The notes under the pieces: generated by a model | Told to the model about the DNA's origin: nothing | Seen by the model: only the letters and a program-made list of their open reading frames with translations | Database searches by the model: none | From: Clostridium neonatale | Lineage (GTDB): Bacteria > Bacillota > Clostridia > Clostridiales > Clostridiaceae | NCBI RefSeq assembly: GCF_001458595.1 | Contig: NZ_LN890328.1 | Span: 469,791-533,790, forward strand | Length of the DNA: 64,000 nt | Direction of reading: 5' to 3' | Position numbers and translations under genes: made by a program | In this document: positions 1 to 12,819 of the stretch, piece after piece | How positions within the stretch are numbered: the first letter of the stretch is position 1 | Layout of the letters: each line of letters begins with the position of its first letter

Positions 1-152
1 GGATCAACAGCTAGATTATCTAAAACTTCAGTCATTGCTGTAAGTTGATTAGCAGCAGTATCCATAGTCATATTTAAAACAGAGATAGAAACTGCATTTT
101 GAAGAGAAGCTTGACTCATTCCCATTGAAAGATCTGCAATGCTCATTTCCAT
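1..152 (-). CDS. YjfB-like putative motility protein (partial)
   Basis: The reading frame runs off the left edge of the window, so only the first 50 residues are visible. They begin MEMSIADLSMGMSQAS and continue with an amphipathic helix rich in Ala, Met, Asn and Gln. This resembles the short YjfB family of putative motility proteins (about 60 residues), whose function is not established. The ATG at 152 is preceded by AAGGATG at good spacing. A second in-frame ATG three codons in is possible. No neighbour in the window supports a motility role. Confidence 0.65.
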   Translation of the reverse strand, partial: MEMSIADLSMGMSQASLQNAVSISVLNMTMDTAANQLTAMTEVLDNLAVD

Positions 153-352
153 ATAAATCACATCCTTAACTTTATGTATTTAATTCTTACAATAATTATC
201 GGTTAATAAAATGATACCTTTATTATAAAATGAAGGTCTTATTTTAATATTATGGAAATATAAATTTAGTAATGAAGTATATTATTTAGTAGAAGTGTTA
301 CGAATATATGTAAGATAAGAATATAATATTAAAAAGTGGTGGAGGGAGAAAA

Positions 353-1651
353 GTGAGGCGTTTTTTTAAATTCTTGTTAATTTCAATTATAATTGTAGCA
401 GCATCTTTGGGATTATTTGAATTATCAAGCAAGTATAAAATAAATATTCTAAAAAGTAATATAAATTGGAGTATAGAGGCTAAAAATTGTAGAAATGCTG
501 TAAGTTTTGATAAAGACGGAAAAAATACATATGTAGCCTATGAAAATTATGTGAAGGTTTTAAAAGATGAAGGAAGAGAAGAAATACTTTTTTCAGATGA
601 AGCTTTAAAAATAGAAGATATTCTGTTTTATGATGGAAAATTATATATTATTTCAGGTGATAAATTATATAATTATGATTTATCTACATCTGAATTAAAT
701 GTAATGGTAAGTAATATACCTTCTGTTGGGAAATATTTAGACAGAAAAATTATAATAAAGGATAACAAGTTATTAATTGCAATAGGCAGTGCTACTAATT
801 CTGGGATTGCAGACAATGATGGAACTTATGATATAAATAACATTCCATATGATAAAAGTCCAATAAATATATCATTGAATGGAAAAAATTATGGTGAGAG
901 TAAAACTGGCGCATTTATGCCCTATGGAAACTCTAGTGTTGAAGGACAAAAGATAGAGGGAGAGAAGCTAGGCAATGCATCTATAGTTGAAGTGAATTTA
1001 TCGAATAATAAGATATCCCTTTATGCATGTGGAATAAGAAATATAACAGGGTGGGATTTAGATAGTAATAATAATTTAATATGTGTTGTAGGTGGTATGG
1101 AGAATATTGGAGATAGACCTATAAATAGAGATTTTGATTATTTATATGAAATAGAAAAAGGAAAATGGTATGGATGGCCAGATTATAGTGGAGGAGATTT
1201 AATAACTTCACCTAGATTTAAAGGAGAACAAAAAATATCTAGGATTATTTTAAATCCACCTAATAAAACAGTTGCTGCACCAATATATCAATTTTCAGAT
1301 GTTGATAATATAAAATATCTAGGAATAGATAAAGAAGGAGCAATTTTAGAAAAGGACAGTTGTGTATATTATGATAAAAAGGATAATATGATATATTCCA
1401 TTAACGAAAATGGAGTAAAACATAAGCTTTTAAAACTTAAAGATGAAAGTATAATTAGAGGAATACGTACTAAGAATGGATCGGCATATATATTGGATAG
1501 TGGAACTGGATGTGTTTATAAATTACAGTCTAAGAATGATGGAGTAGTATTTAATTTACCTAAAGAAGTACGTATATTTATCTTGATACTTTTATTTGTT
1601 CTAGTATGTTTATTTATTCTAAAATTAAATAATAAAAAATCTTTAAAATAA
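353..1651 (+). CDS. Membrane-anchored sorbosone/glucose dehydrogenase-like beta-propeller protein
   Basis: A 432-residue protein with a hydrophobic segment near residues 5-24 and a second one near 408-427, so the middle is probably extracytoplasmic and tethered at both ends. The central part resembles the sorbosone/glucose dehydrogenase (GSDH) beta-propeller family: ACGIRNITGWDLD around 225-237 and WYGWPDYSGGD at 272-282 are typical family motifs. Members are often PQQ enzymes, but Clostridium is not known for PQQ, so a binding or sensor role is equally possible. The GTG start follows GGAGG with a 7-nt spacer. It stands alone, with its own terminator. Substrate unknown. Confidence 0.7.
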   Translation: MRRFFKFLLISIIIVAASLGLFELSSKYKINILKSNINWSIEAKNCRNAVSFDKDGKNTYVAYENYVKVLKDEGREEILFSDEALKIEDILFYDGKLYIISGDKLYNYDLSTSELNVMVSNIPSVGKYLDRKIIIKDNKLLIAIGSATNSGIADNDGTYDINNIPYDKSPINISLNGKNYGESKTGAFMPYGNSSVEGQKIEGEKLGNASIVEVNLSNNKISLYACGIRNITGWDLDSNNNLICVVGGMENIGDRPINRDFDYLYEIEKGKWYGWPDYSGGDLITSPRFKGEQKISRIILNPPNKTVAAPIYQFSDVDNIKYLGIDKEGAILEKDSCVYYDKKDNMIYSINENGVKHKLLKLKDESIIRGIRTKNGSAYILDSGTGCVYKLQSKNDGVVFNLPKEVRIFILILLFVLVCLFILKLNNKKSLK

Positions 1652-1653
1652 AG

Positions 1654-1734
1654 AAAAAGATGTTTAGAAGTTAACAATTGAGCAGTTATCTGATTAATTA
1701 TCAGGTAGCATATCAAAATCTAAACATCTTTTTT
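1654..1734 (+). terminator. Intrinsic terminator after the propeller gene
   Basis: A 15-bp perfect inverted repeat (1654-1668 with 1719-1733) ends in a T run. The 50-nt loop contains its own small palindrome (CTGAT...ATCAG). It lies directly after the stop codon. Confidence 0.7.
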
Positions 1735-1853
1735 GATTAAATTAAATATACTAAAATATTTTATTGGATATATATTTTGTTAAGTTGTATTTTATTAATA
1801 TGTAAAAAAATGTTAAAATAATAGTATGAAATATTAAGGAAGGGTGATTGGAA

Positions 1854-2408
1854 ATGGGAAAAACATTAGTAATAAATTTAGAAGATGTAAATATACAAGG
1901 AGATATATTAGATGTTGGAGAGAATAATCTTGGTATAATATATAATATATCTAAAGAGGTCTTAGAGGAAATTAGCATTGATTATGTGAATGAAGAGACA
2001 AAGTGCAAATTACAAAGTAGAAAATATGATGCATGTACTTTCTTTTTTGATCTAAATAAGATGTGGACTAGTCTTGAGAAAGAAAGATTAATAAAAAACG
2101 TTTCTAAATATCTAAAGAATAATGGTGAAATACTAATATGGGATATAAATAAACAAAGGGGAAAAGTGTTTAATAATAAGATAAAAGTTATATTACCAAA
2201 AGAAAAACTCAGAGAATTTACATTTAAAAATTTAAATATATTATCAAATAACAGTGTAGATGAAATAAAAAAAATCCTTGAAAAATACTTTGAAATAGAA
2301 GAAACTAAAGTTTATGAGGATGTTTTTTTCATAAGAGGAAAAAAATTAACATTAAAAGAAGAAGTAGAGGAGAACACAATAAATGAAAATATTACTTACA
2401 GCTATTAA
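1854..2408 (+). CDS. SAM-dependent methyltransferase-like protein, degenerate
   Basis: About 184 residues. It has the outline of a class I methyltransferase: a strand and turn reading GDILDVGENNLG near the N-terminus, then a segment YDACTFFFDLNKMW and a long strand EILIWDIN that look like motifs II-III. The glycine-rich SAM loop is poor, so catalytic activity is uncertain. The ATG at 1854 is chosen because AAGGAAGGG (1836-1844) is 9 nt upstream; an upstream in-frame TTG at 1848 would leave only 3 nt. It overlaps the following radical SAM gene by 26 bp, so the two are probably translationally coupled and work in one process, which is unknown. Confidence 0.55.
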   Translation: MGKTLVINLEDVNIQGDILDVGENNLGIIYNISKEVLEEISIDYVNEETKCKLQSRKYDACTFFFDLNKMWTSLEKERLIKNVSKYLKNNGEILIWDINKQRGKVFNNKIKVILPKEKLREFTFKNLNILSNNSVDEIKKILEKYFEIEETKVYEDVFFIRGKKLTLKEEVEENTINENITYSY

Positions 2409-4056
2409 CTCAAAATTTATCCACAGTAATTTGGCAGTTAGATATTTAAAAAGTTTCACTAATGATCTGCCATATGAAGGAAAAATACGAGAATTTACTA
2501 TTAACGATAGGGAAGAAAGAATATTAGAAGAAATCATAAAAGAAGATCCAGATGTAGTTGCATTTTCCACCTATATATGGAATGTTGAATTAATTGAGAG
2601 ATTAGCTAATCTCATCAAAAAAGTAAATTCTAATATAGAAATTTTATATGGTGGACCTGAAGTATCTTTTGATTCAGTCCAGTTTTTAAGAAATAATATT
2701 GGAGAGTATGTAATTGAAGGTGAAGGGGAAAAAACTTATAGGGACTTTGTTTTATATAAATTGGGAGAATTAGATATTGATAAAGTAAGAGGGTTACATT
2801 ATAAAAATTCAGGAGATGTATATTCAAATGAAAAAAGACCGCTCATGTCTATGGATGAGATTGTATTTCCATATGAAGAAGATGAAGATTTAAGCAATAA
2901 AATAGTATATTATGAAGCATCAAGAGGATGTCCTTTTAATTGCAAATATTGTTTATCATCAACAAGTCATGGTGTCAGATTTTTAGATATAGAAAGAGTA
3001 TTGGAAGAATTAAATTATTTTATTAAAAAGAAAGTTAAACTAGTTAAATTTGTTGATAGAACATTTAATTGTAATCACAAATTTTCTATGGCAATATGGA
3101 ATTTTTTAATTAATGCAAATACAGAAACATCATTCCATTTCGAAATATCGGCAGATATCTTAAAAGATGAGGAAATAAAATTATTATCAAAAGCTCCAGA
3201 AGGGAGGTTTCAATTTGAGGTAGGTGTTCAAACTACTAATGATGATGTTTTAAGAAATATAAATAGATTTGTTAACTTTAGCGATATTAAAGAGAAAGTA
3301 TTAGAATTAATGTCCATAAAGAATATAAAACAGCACTTAGACTTAATAGCAGGGCTTCCAGGTGAAGATTATAATTCATTTGTAAAATCATTTAATGATG
3401 TATATTCTATACATCCAGAAGAAATACAATTAGGTTTTTTAAAGTTATTAAAGGGATCATCAATGAGAGAAGAAGCGAAAATGTATGGGATGGAATATTC
3501 ACCATATCCACCATATGAAATACTAAAAACTAATTTAGTATCATATGAGGAAATGATAAAACTTAAGAAAGTAGAAGAAATGGTCGATAAGTATTATAAC
3601 TCACAAAAATTTAATTATATAATTAAATTTTTTGAAAAAAAATTTAATACACCATTTGAATTTTATTATGCTTTAGGAAAGTTTTTTGAAGAGAATGGAT
3701 ATTTTAATCGAAATATTGGAAACATAGAATATTATAAAGTCTTTTTAGAATTTAACAAAAAAATACTAAAAAGTGATAATAAATACCTAGATAATATAGT
3801 TAAATTTAACTATTTACTATATAATAAAAGGAGAGGCTTGCCTAATTTCTTAAAAATAAATATTTCTAAAGAAGAAGAAAAGAAATATAAGGATAAGTTG
3901 AGAGAAAAATACTCATTTAAGGAATATTTTTTAGAAAAATTTGATATCAACTTAGAAAAATATGTTAAAAATGGCGAACTTATAGAAGAAGATTTCTACT
4001 GTCTATTTAACAATAATAATGAATATTTATTTATTGAAAAACTCAGTGATTTATAG
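2383..4056 (+). CDS. B12-binding domain radical SAM protein, DUF4080 type
   Basis: A 557-residue protein of three parts. Residues 1-135 form a cobalamin-binding Rossmann-like domain (starts MKILLTAINSKFIHSNLA; contains ILYGGPEVS). A radical SAM core begins near residue 180 with SRGCPFNCKYC, which supplies the CxxxCxxC ligands of the 4Fe-4S cluster. The tail of about 200 residues matches the DUF4080 layout in length and Lys/Glu/Tyr-rich character. The cobalamin site has no obvious DxHxxG, as is common in this class. Substrate is unknown; relatives act as methylases or in cyclisations. It is coupled to the preceding methyltransferase-like gene by a 26-bp overlap. Confidence 0.8.
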   Translation: MKILLTAINSKFIHSNLAVRYLKSFTNDLPYEGKIREFTINDREERILEEIIKEDPDVVAFSTYIWNVELIERLANLIKKVNSNIEILYGGPEVSFDSVQFLRNNIGEYVIEGEGEKTYRDFVLYKLGELDIDKVRGLHYKNSGDVYSNEKRPLMSMDEIVFPYEEDEDLSNKIVYYEASRGCPFNCKYCLSSTSHGVRFLDIERVLEELNYFIKKKVKLVKFVDRTFNCNHKFSMAIWNFLINANTETSFHFEISADILKDEEIKLLSKAPEGRFQFEVGVQTTNDDVLRNINRFVNFSDIKEKVLELMSIKNIKQHLDLIAGLPGEDYNSFVKSFNDVYSIHPEEIQLGFLKLLKGSSMREEAKMYGMEYSPYPPYEILKTNLVSYEEMIKLKKVEEMVDKYYNSQKFNYIIKFFEKKFNTPFEFYYALGKFFEENGYFNRNIGNIEYYKVFLEFNKKILKSDNKYLDNIVKFNYLLYNKRRGLPNFLKINISKEEEKKYKDKLREKYSFKEYFLEKFDINLEKYVKNGELIEEDFYCLFNNNNEYLFIEKLSDL

Positions 4057-4107
4057 TGTGGATGCATTATGAAATAATAACTTTCTGTTAATAAAATTTC
4101 AAATGTG

Positions 4108-4136
4108 TTGAAAATTATGCAGAGGCATTGTATAAT
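4108..4136 (+). promoter_or_regulatory. Sigma-A-type promoter of the V-ATPase operon
   Basis: TTGAAA (4108-4113), a 17-nt spacer and TATAAT (4131-4136), located about 87 nt upstream of the first V-ATPase gene. It is the only strong promoter-like match in this gap and no second one is evident inside the nine-gene operon. Confidence 0.7.
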
Positions 4137-4222
4137 GAGACAGTGACAAAGTAATTAATACTATATAAAGTATTAATATATATTATTTTTCTTTGTATTA
4201 AGGCATAAAAGGTGGTGATATT

Positions 4223-4535
4223 TTGGCATTAGAAGCAATTGAAAAAATTAAAAAAGCAGAAGCAGAAGCAGAAGAACTAGTAAAAAATGCTACTTTACAA
4301 GCGAAAGAAATAGTTCAAAAAGCGAGTGCAGAAGCACAAGCAAAATATGATGATGTGCTAGCTAAAGCAAAAGAAAAAGCTAATGTTTTAATGAATGAAG
4401 CGATTAGCGCAGGAAATAAAGAAGCAGAGCCTATATTAGCTAAAGGTAAAAGTGAAGCTTCAGACATAGAAAATATATCTGAAGAAAAGAAAAATAATGC
4501 TGTAAAATTAGTGGTTGAGAGGATAGTGAAAATTC

Positions 4536-4549
<14 letters not shown>
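4223..4549 (+). CDS. ntpF: V-type ATPase subunit G/H (peripheral stalk)
   Basis: A 108-residue, almost entirely helical protein rich in Ala, Glu and Lys with heptad spacing (EAIEKIKKAEAEAEEL at the start), as expected for the small peripheral-stalk subunit that pairs with subunit E as a coiled coil. The start is TTG, preceded by AAAGGTGGTG. It opens the operon and its end overlaps the subunit I gene by 14 bp. The order G-I-K-E-C-F-A-B-D matches the Enterococcus hirae ntp operon (FIKECGABD), which supports the assignment of this otherwise low-complexity protein. Confidence 0.85.
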
Positions 4550-6987
<2,438 letters not shown>

Positions 6988-7020
6988 TTAGTCAGAATTT
7001 AAGGATGAGGATGTGAGAGA

Positions 7021-7611
7021 ATGTCTAACATAAGTAATTTAACTTCTAAAATTCTTGAAGATGCAGAAGATAAAAAAACTTCTATATTAAACGATGCTAA
7101 TGAACAAAGAGATAAAATCATAGCTAAAAAAGAAGAAGAAGCATCTGCAGAAGAAAAGTTAATTTTAGAAAGAGCAGAAAGAGATGCAGCAGCTAGAAAA
7201 GAAAGAATAATTTCAGGTGCAGAATTGAATTCAAGAAATGAAAAACTTGCTGCTAAGCAAAAAGTTATAAATTCGGTATTTGAAAGTAGTGTAGAAGCAC
7301 TTTGCAATCTTTCAAATGAAGAATTAAAGGATTTTGTTACTGATTCAATATTAAATAGTGGTATAGAAGGAAACCAAAATTTAATATTAAATGAAGAGGG
7401 TGCAAAAGTTATAACTACTGAAGTTTTAAACGAAATAAATAATAAGCTTAATTCAAAGGCTACAATAACTTTAAGTAGTGAAAAAAGAAACTTTAAGGGT
7501 GGATTTATATTAGAAAAGGATGGCATAGAAATAAATAATACATATGAGGCTTTAGTAAGCTCTATTAAAGATGACTTAAGTCTTAAAGTTGCACAAGTAT
7601 TATTTAATTAA
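7021..7611 (+). CDS. ntpE: V-type ATPase subunit E (peripheral stalk)
   Basis: 196 residues. The N-terminal half is a long charged helix (EDAEDKKTSILNDANEQRDK and following) that would form a coiled coil with subunit G. The C-terminal half is a small alpha/beta domain (LILNEEGAKVIT, GGFILEKDGIEINNTYE) that contacts the top of the A3B3 head. This is the normal length and layout for bacterial V/A-ATPase subunit E. It sits 33 nt after subunit K and 12 nt before subunit C. Confidence 0.92.
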   Translation: MSNISNLTSKILEDAEDKKTSILNDANEQRDKIIAKKEEEASAEEKLILERAERDAAARKERIISGAELNSRNEKLAAKQKVINSVFESSVEALCNLSNEELKDFVTDSILNSGIEGNQNLILNEEGAKVITTEVLNEINNKLNSKATITLSSEKRNFKGGFILEKDGIEINNTYEALVSSIKDDLSLKVAQVLFN

Positions 7612-7623
7612 GGAGGATAAATA

Positions 7624-8625
7624 ATGGATGTAATGAAATTTAGTCAAGTTATACCCAGACTTAGAGTATACGAGACAAAACTCCTTGATAAATCAAAGCT
7701 TGACAGAATGATAGATTCTCATTCAGCAAGTGAAGCACTTAAAGTGCTTCAAGAAACAGAGTATGCCAATGTTATGACAAATGTTAAGAGACCAGAGGAT
7801 TACGAACTTATATTAAGTGAAGAATTGAAAAGATTATTTGAACTTATGTATGATATAAGTCCTGAAAAATCACTTATAGACTTAATGAGTATTAAATATG
7901 ATTATCAAAATATAAAAGTGATTTTAAAAGGAATGTTTCTTAAAGAGGATTTATCATATCTTTTAGTTAACGTTGGAACAATTGATTCTTTAAAATTAAA
8001 GAACTTAATTGAAAATAATGATATAAGAGATTTATCTCCAATTATGAGAGAAGCAATTGAAGAAACTATCTTGAAATTTGAGGAAAGTAAAGATCCTCAA
8101 CTACTTGATATTATTTTAGATAAATACATGTTTAAACAATTAGTACATATTAAGAGTGAAATAAATGATACTTTTGTTGATAAATATGTAAAATGTCTTA
8201 TAGATTCTACTAATATAAAGACTTTATTAAGAGTTAAGAAGCAAAATAAAAGTAGAGAATTCTTTAATTCAGTTATTATTGAAGGTGGATCTTTAGATAA
8301 AGATAAATTACTTGGCATGTTAAATGATTCAGTTGAGAATATAACTTCAAAGCTTGCATTTACTGATTATGCTGAATTTATTAGAGTTGGTATTGAATAC
8401 TATACTAAAACAGATTCAGTTAGTATGCTTGAAAAGTTAATTGATAACTATATTATGAACATGATGAGAGATGCTAAAATAATACCATTTGGTGTGGAAC
8501 CTGTAATTGCTTATATTTATGCTAAAGAAACAGAAATAAAGATAATAAGAATTATAATGGTTGGCAAACTCAATAATATTGCTGCGGAAGTAATAAGAGA
8601 AAGGCTGCGTGATATTTATGTTTAA
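7624..8625 (+). CDS. ntpC: V-type ATPase subunit C (rotor cap)
   Basis: A 333-residue all-helical protein starting [21 protein letters not shown], matching the C/d subunit family that sits on the K ring and receives the central stalk (D-F). Conserved features are [22 protein letters not shown] and a C-terminal segment with [27 protein letters not shown] is 6 nt upstream of the ATG. The 3' end overlaps the start of subunit F, indicating coupled translation. Confidence 0.92.
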   Translation: MDVMKFSQVIPRLRVYETKLLDKSKLDRMIDSHSASEALKVLQETEYANVMTNVKRPEDYELILSEELKRLFELMYDISPEKSLIDLMSIKYDYQNIKVILKGMFLKEDLSYLLVNVGTIDSLKLKNLIENNDIRDLSPIMREAIEETILKFEESKDPQLLDIILDKYMFKQLVHIKSEINDTFVDKYVKCLIDSTNIKTLLRVKKQNKSREFFNSVIIEGGSLDKDKLLGMLNDSVENITSKLAFTDYAEFIRVGIEYYTKTDSVSMLEKLIDNYIMNMMRDAKIIPFGVEPVIAYIYAKETEIKIIRIIMVGKLNNIAAEVIRERLRDIYV

Positions 8626-8929
8626 AAAAATAGGTGTAGTTGGTGATAAGGATTCGGTTTTAGCATTTAAAGCTCTAGGTATTGATGTTTTTCCAGTGGT
8701 TGAACATGATGAAGCTAGAAGAACTGTTGATAGATTAGCAAGAGATAATTACGCAGTTATCTTTGTAACTGAACAAGTCGCTCAAGGAATTGAAGAGACA
8801 ATTGAAAGATACAATAAAGAAGTGCTTCCTGCTGTAATATTAATTCCAAGCAATCAAGGAACATTAAATATAGGTATGCAAAGAATAAGCGATAACGTTG
8901 AAAAAGCTGTAGGCGTTAATATTTTATAG
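8618..8929 (+). CDS. ntpG: V-type ATPase subunit F (central stalk)
   Basis: 103 residues starting [17 protein letters not shown], the signature opening of subunit F, which forms the central stalk with D. I chose the ATG at 8618 because homologues begin at this point. An in-frame GTG at 8609 exists but lies only about 4 nt from the AAAGG site. The gene overlaps the end of subunit [12 protein letters not shown] near the C-terminus precedes the last helix. No abnormality is seen. Confidence 0.92.
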   Translation: MFKKIGVVGDKDSVLAFKALGIDVFPVVEHDEARRTVDRLARDNYAVIFVTEQVAQGIEETIERYNKEVLPAVILIPSNQGTLNIGMQRISDNVEKAVGVNIL

Positions 8930-8947
8930 AAAGGTAGGTTGATAAGG

Positions 8948-10726
8948 GTGAAGACCGGAAAGATAATTAAAGTTTCAGGACCTTTAGTAGTTGCTGAAGG
9001 TATGGATGAAGCTAATATATATGACGTATGTAAGGTTGGACAAAAAGGACTTGTCGGTGAAATCATCGAAATGAGAGGTGATAAGGCATCAATCCAAGTT
9101 TACGAAGAAACCTCAGGAATAGGACCTGGAGATCCAGTTGTAACTACAGGAGAACCATTAAGTGTTGAACTTGGCCCAGGACTTATTGAATCAATGTTTG
9201 ATGGAATACAAAGACCGCTAGATGCATTTATGGAGGCTGCACAGTCTAACTTCTTAACAAAAGGTGTATCTGTTCCATCACTAAATAGAGAAAAGAAATG
9301 GGAATTTAAACCTACTGTTAAAATTGGAGATAAAGTAGAACCAGGATATGTTATTGGTACTGTTCAAGAAACACCCGTTGTTGAACAAAGAATTATGGTG
9401 CCAGTAGGTGTTGAAGGTACAATTAAGGATATAAAAGCTGGAGAATTTACAGTAACTGATACAGTTGCAGTAGTTGAAACTGCAACTGGTGATAAAGAAG
9501 TTATGATGATGCAAAAATGGCCAGTAAGAAAAGGAAGACCATATAAAGCTAAGATCAACCCTGTTGAACCAATGCTTACAGGTCAAAGAGTTATAGATAC
9601 ATTCTTCCCTGTTGCTAAAGGTGGAGCAGCTGCAATTCCAGGTCCATTCGGAGCTGGTAAAACAGTTACTCAGCACCAAATTGCTAAATGGGGAGATGCG
9701 GAAATAGTTGTTTATGTTGGATGCGGAGAACGTGGTAACGAAATGACAGACGTTCTTAACGAATTCCCAGAACTTATTGACCCTAAGACTGGTGAAAGTT
9801 TAATGAAAAGAACAGTTCTTATAGCTAATACTTCAAATATGCCGGTTGCTGCTAGAGAAGCATCAATATATACAGGTATCACAATCGCTGAATACTTTAG
9901 AGACATGGGATACTCTGTATCAATAATGGCTGATTCTACTTCAAGATGGGCAGAAGCTTTAAGAGAAATGTCTGGTAGACTTGAAGAAATGCCTGGTGAC
10001 GAAGGTTATCCAGCATACCTTGGTTCAAGACTTGCAGACTATTATGAAAGAGCAGGTAAAGTTGAATGTTTAGGCAATGATGGAAGAATAGGTTCTATCA
10101 CTGCAATAGGTGCAGTATCACCTCCAGGAGGAGATATTTCAGAGCCAGTATCACAATCAACACTTAGAATAGTTAAAGTATTCTGGGGACTTGATGCTCA
10201 ACTTGCATATCAAAGACATTTCCCATCAATTAACTGGTTGACTTCATATTCATTGTATGCTGATACAATTGATAAGTGGATGAATGAAAATGTAGCTGAA
10301 GACTGGGGAAAACTAAGACTTGAAGCAATGACTATTCTTCAAGAAGAATCAAGCTTACAAGAAATCGTAAGACTTGTTGGTATAGATGCATTATCTGAAA
10401 AAGACAGATTAAAATTAGATGTAGCTAAATCAATAAGAGAAGACTATCTGCAACAAAACTCTTTCCATGAAGTAGATACATATACTTCACTTAAGAAGCA
10501 ATACAAGATGTTAAGTCTTGTTATGGGATATAAGAGAGAAGCAGAAAGAGCTTTAGATGCAGGAGTTTATTTAAATGATATATTAGCAATGGAAGATTTA
10601 AAAGACAGAATTGCTAGAAGTAAATATATAGCTGAAAAAGACTTAGATGCAATAGATAAGATCTTTGAAGATTTAAAAGTAGCAATTGATGACCTAATAA
10701 GCAAAGGAGGGGTAGCAAATGCTTAA
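8948..10726 (+). CDS. ntpA: V-type ATPase catalytic subunit A
   Basis: 592 residues. The Walker A motif GPFGAGKT lies near residue 232 and the catalytic GERGNEM glutamate near 260. The long non-homologous insert typical of A subunits lies around 110-200. [20 protein letters not shown] and the C-terminal helical domain are intact. The GTG at 8948 ([16 protein letters not shown]) is preferred because GGTAGG at 8933-8938 is 9 nt upstream; the upstream TTG at 8939 abuts that site. The stop overlaps the ATG of subunit B by 8 bp. Codon use is richer in C-ending codons than in neighbouring genes, suggesting high expression. Confidence 0.97.
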   Translation: MKTGKIIKVSGPLVVAEGMDEANIYDVCKVGQKGLVGEIIEMRGDKASIQVYEETSGIGPGDPVVTTGEPLSVELGPGLIESMFDGIQRPLDAFMEAAQSNFLTKGVSVPSLNREKKWEFKPTVKIGDKVEPGYVIGTVQETPVVEQRIMVPVGVEGTIKDIKAGEFTVTDTVAVVETATGDKEVMMMQKWPVRKGRPYKAKINPVEPMLTGQRVIDTFFPVAKGGAAAIPGPFGAGKTVTQHQIAKWGDAEIVVYVGCGERGNEMTDVLNEFPELIDPKTGESLMKRTVLIANTSNMPVAAREASIYTGITIAEYFRDMGYSVSIMADSTSRWAEALREMSGRLEEMPGDEGYPAYLGSRLADYYERAGKVECLGNDGRIGSITAIGAVSPPGGDISEPVSQSTLRIVKVFWGLDAQLAYQRHFPSINWLTSYSLYADTIDKWMNENVAEDWGKLRLEAMTILQEESSLQEIVRLVGIDALSEKDRLKLDVAKSIREDYLQQNSFHEVDTYTSLKKQYKMLSLVMGYKREAERALDAGVYLNDILAMEDLKDRIARSKYIAEKDLDAIDKIFEDLKVAIDDLISKGGVANA

Positions 10727-12098
10727 GGAATACAGAACAGTTACTGAAGTTGTTGGCCCTTTGATGGTTGTTGAAGGTGTTGAAGGTGTTAAGTTTGATG
10801 AATTAGTTGAAATTGAACTTCATACTGGTGAAAAGAGAAGAGGAAAGGTTCTTGAAATAAATGGATCAAAAGCAATGGTTCAAATATTTGAAGGATCTTC
10901 AGGAATAAACTTAAAAGGTACTAAAGCTAAGTTCTTAGGTAGACCACTTGAACTTGGCGTATCTGAAGATATGTTAGGTAGAGTATTTGATGGTATGGGT
11001 AGACCAAACGATAATGGCCCAGAAATAATACCAGAAAAAAGAGTAGATATCAATGGTGAAGCTATTAACCCAATGGCTAGAGATTTCCCATCAGAATTTA
11101 TTCAAACTGGGGTTTCAGCTATTGATGGTCTTAACACTTTAGTTAGAGGACAAAAGTTACCAGTGTTCTCTGCATCAGGACTTCCTCATGCAGAACTAGC
11201 TGCACAAATTGCAAGACAAGCGAAGGTTTTAAATTCAGATTCTAAATTCGCCGTTGTATTTGCAGCTATAGGTATAACTTTCGAAGAGGCTCAATTCTTC
11301 GTTGATGAATTTAAATCAACAGGAGCTATTGACAGATCAGTTCTATTTATGAATTTAGCATCTGACCCAGCTATCGAAAGAATATCTACTCCAAGAATGG
11401 CCCTTACTTGTGCTGAATACTTAGCATATGAAAAAGGAATGCACGTTCTTGTTATTATGACAGATATAACAAACTATGCTGAAGCATTAAGAGAAATTTC
11501 AGCAGCTAGAAAAGAAGTTCCAGGTAGAAGAGGATACCCAGGTTACTTATATACTGACCTTTCTACATTATACGAAAGAGCAGGAAGACTTAGAGGAGTG
11601 GAGGGTTCAATCACTCAAATTCCAATACTTACAATGCCAGAAGAGGATAAGACTCACCCAATTCCAGACTTAACTGGATATATTACAGAAGGTCAAATTA
11701 TCCTTTCAAGAGAATTATATAAGAGAGGTGTAATGCCACCTATCGATGTATTGCCATCACTTTCAAGACTTAAAGATAAAGGTATTGGAAAAGGAAAGAC
11801 AAGAGAAGATCATGCAGATACTATGAACCAATTATTCTCAGCATATTCTCAAGGTAAGCAAGCAAAAGAATTATCAGCAATCTTAGGAGAATCAGCATTA
11901 TCTGAAACTGATAAGAAGCTAGCTAAATTCGCAGAAGCTTTTGAGGAAGAATACGTATCTCAAGGCTTAACTACAAATAGAACAATTGAAGAAACTCTTA
12001 ACCTAGGATGGAAATTATTAAAGATGCTTCCTAGAACAGAGCTTAAGAGAATTAGAGATGAATACCTTGAAAAATATATGCCAAGAGAGGAAGAATAG
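10719..12098 (+). CDS. ntpB: V-type ATPase non-catalytic subunit B
   Basis: 459 residues. It has the nucleotide-binding fold of rotary ATPases but the P-loop is replaced by [14 protein letters not shown], as expected for the non-catalytic subunit. [25 protein letters not shown] and [19 protein letters not shown] are strongly conserved family segments. It alternates with A to form the A3B3 head. It begins inside the end of ntpA (8-bp overlap) and is followed 3 nt later by ntpD. Confidence 0.97.
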   Translation: MLKEYRTVTEVVGPLMVVEGVEGVKFDELVEIELHTGEKRRGKVLEINGSKAMVQIFEGSSGINLKGTKAKFLGRPLELGVSEDMLGRVFDGMGRPNDNGPEIIPEKRVDINGEAINPMARDFPSEFIQTGVSAIDGLNTLVRGQKLPVFSASGLPHAELAAQIARQAKVLNSDSKFAVVFAAIGITFEEAQFFVDEFKSTGAIDRSVLFMNLASDPAIERISTPRMALTCAEYLAYEKGMHVLVIMTDITNYAEALREISAARKEVPGRRGYPGYLYTDLSTLYERAGRLRGVEGSITQIPILTMPEEDKTHPIPDLTGYITEGQIILSRELYKRGVMPPIDVLPSLSRLKDKGIGKGKTREDHADTMNQLFSAYSQGKQAKELSAILGESALSETDKKLAKFAEAFEEEYVSQGLTTNRTIEETLNLGWKLLKMLPRTELKRIRDEYLEKYMPREEE

Positions 12099-12101
12099 TC
12101 T

Positions 12102-12743
12102 ATGGCAAAGTTAAATGTCAATCCTACTAGAATGGAACTCTCTAAGCTAAAAAAAAGATTAGCTACATCAACAAGAAGTCATAAGCTTTTGAAAGATAAA
12201 CAAGATGAATTAATGAGACAATTCATTAACTTGGTTAAATATAACAATAAGCTAAGAAAAGAAGTTGAAGATAATCTTCAAGGCTCTTTAAAAGACTTTG
12301 TTATGGCTAGAGCCGTAATGAGTTCAGAATTTTTAGAAGAAGCTATTGTTTATCCTAAAGAACATATTTCAGTTGAAGTTGGTGAAAAGAATGTTATGAG
12401 TGTATCTGTTCCTGTAATGAACTTCAAGAGACAGCTTGAAGGAGATGAGGGAAGCATATACCCATATGGATTTGCAAATACTTCATCAGAACTTGACGAT
12501 GCATTAGCTAAACTTTATGGAATACTTCCACAATTACTTGAACTTGCAGAAGTAGAAAAGTCATGTCAGCTTATGGCTAACGAAATTGAAAGTACAAGAA
12601 GAAGAGTTAATGCTCTTGAATATATGACTATACCTCAACTTCAAGAAACAATCAAATATATTAGAATGAGACTTGATGAAAATGAAAGATCTGCTACAAC
12701 TAGATTAATGAAAGTTAAGAGTATGATTGAGCAAAGAGGTTAA
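12102..12743 (+). CDS. ntpD: V-type ATPase subunit D (central shaft)
   Basis: 213 residues, starting [21 protein letters not shown]- and C-terminal long helices form the antiparallel coiled coil that rotates inside A3B3. [19 protein letters not shown] near 165-185 is the family signature. It is the last gene of the operon. Its stop is only 8 nt before the left half of the operon's terminator, which has been split by an insertion sequence. Confidence 0.95.
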   Translation: MAKLNVNPTRMELSKLKKRLATSTRSHKLLKDKQDELMRQFINLVKYNNKLRKEVEDNLQGSLKDFVMARAVMSSEFLEEAIVYPKEHISVEVGEKNVMSVSVPVMNFKRQLEGDEGSIYPYGFANTSSELDDALAKLYGILPQLLELAEVEKSCQLMANEIESTRRRVNALEYMTIPQLQETIKYIRMRLDENERSATTRLMKVKSMIEQRG

Positions 12744-12751
12744 TATTATAA

Positions 12752-12765
12752 AAGGATGCTAGAAA
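12752..12765 (+). terminator. Left half of the V-ATPase operon terminator, interrupted by an IS
   Basis: AAGGATGCTA followed by GAAA. Its partner arm TAGCATCC and T run lie beyond the insertion sequence at 14310-14324. Joined, the two make an 8-bp stem with a GAAA tetraloop and T7 tail. The AAA of the loop is the target duplication. Confidence 0.85.
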
Positions 12766-12789
12766 TGAACCGACCCCAAAAAGTTAGAC
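12766..12789 (+). repeat. Left terminal inverted repeat of the IS3-family element
   Basis: 24 bp; pairs with 14283-14306 at 21 positions. The three mismatches are at positions 4-6 from the end. Confidence 0.9.
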
Positions 12790-12819
12790 CAAAAATCTAA
12801 TGATTTGGAGGTCGGTTTT

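Noticed and set aside
9281..9679. Cys/Ser/Phe-rich minus-strand frame inside ntpA
   Set aside because: Antisense of a strongly conserved catalytic subunit; composition typical of reverse-frame noise.
7021..12743. F-type ATPase operon
   Set aside because: Subunit order, the A-subunit insert and the double-hairpin K subunit are V/A-type.
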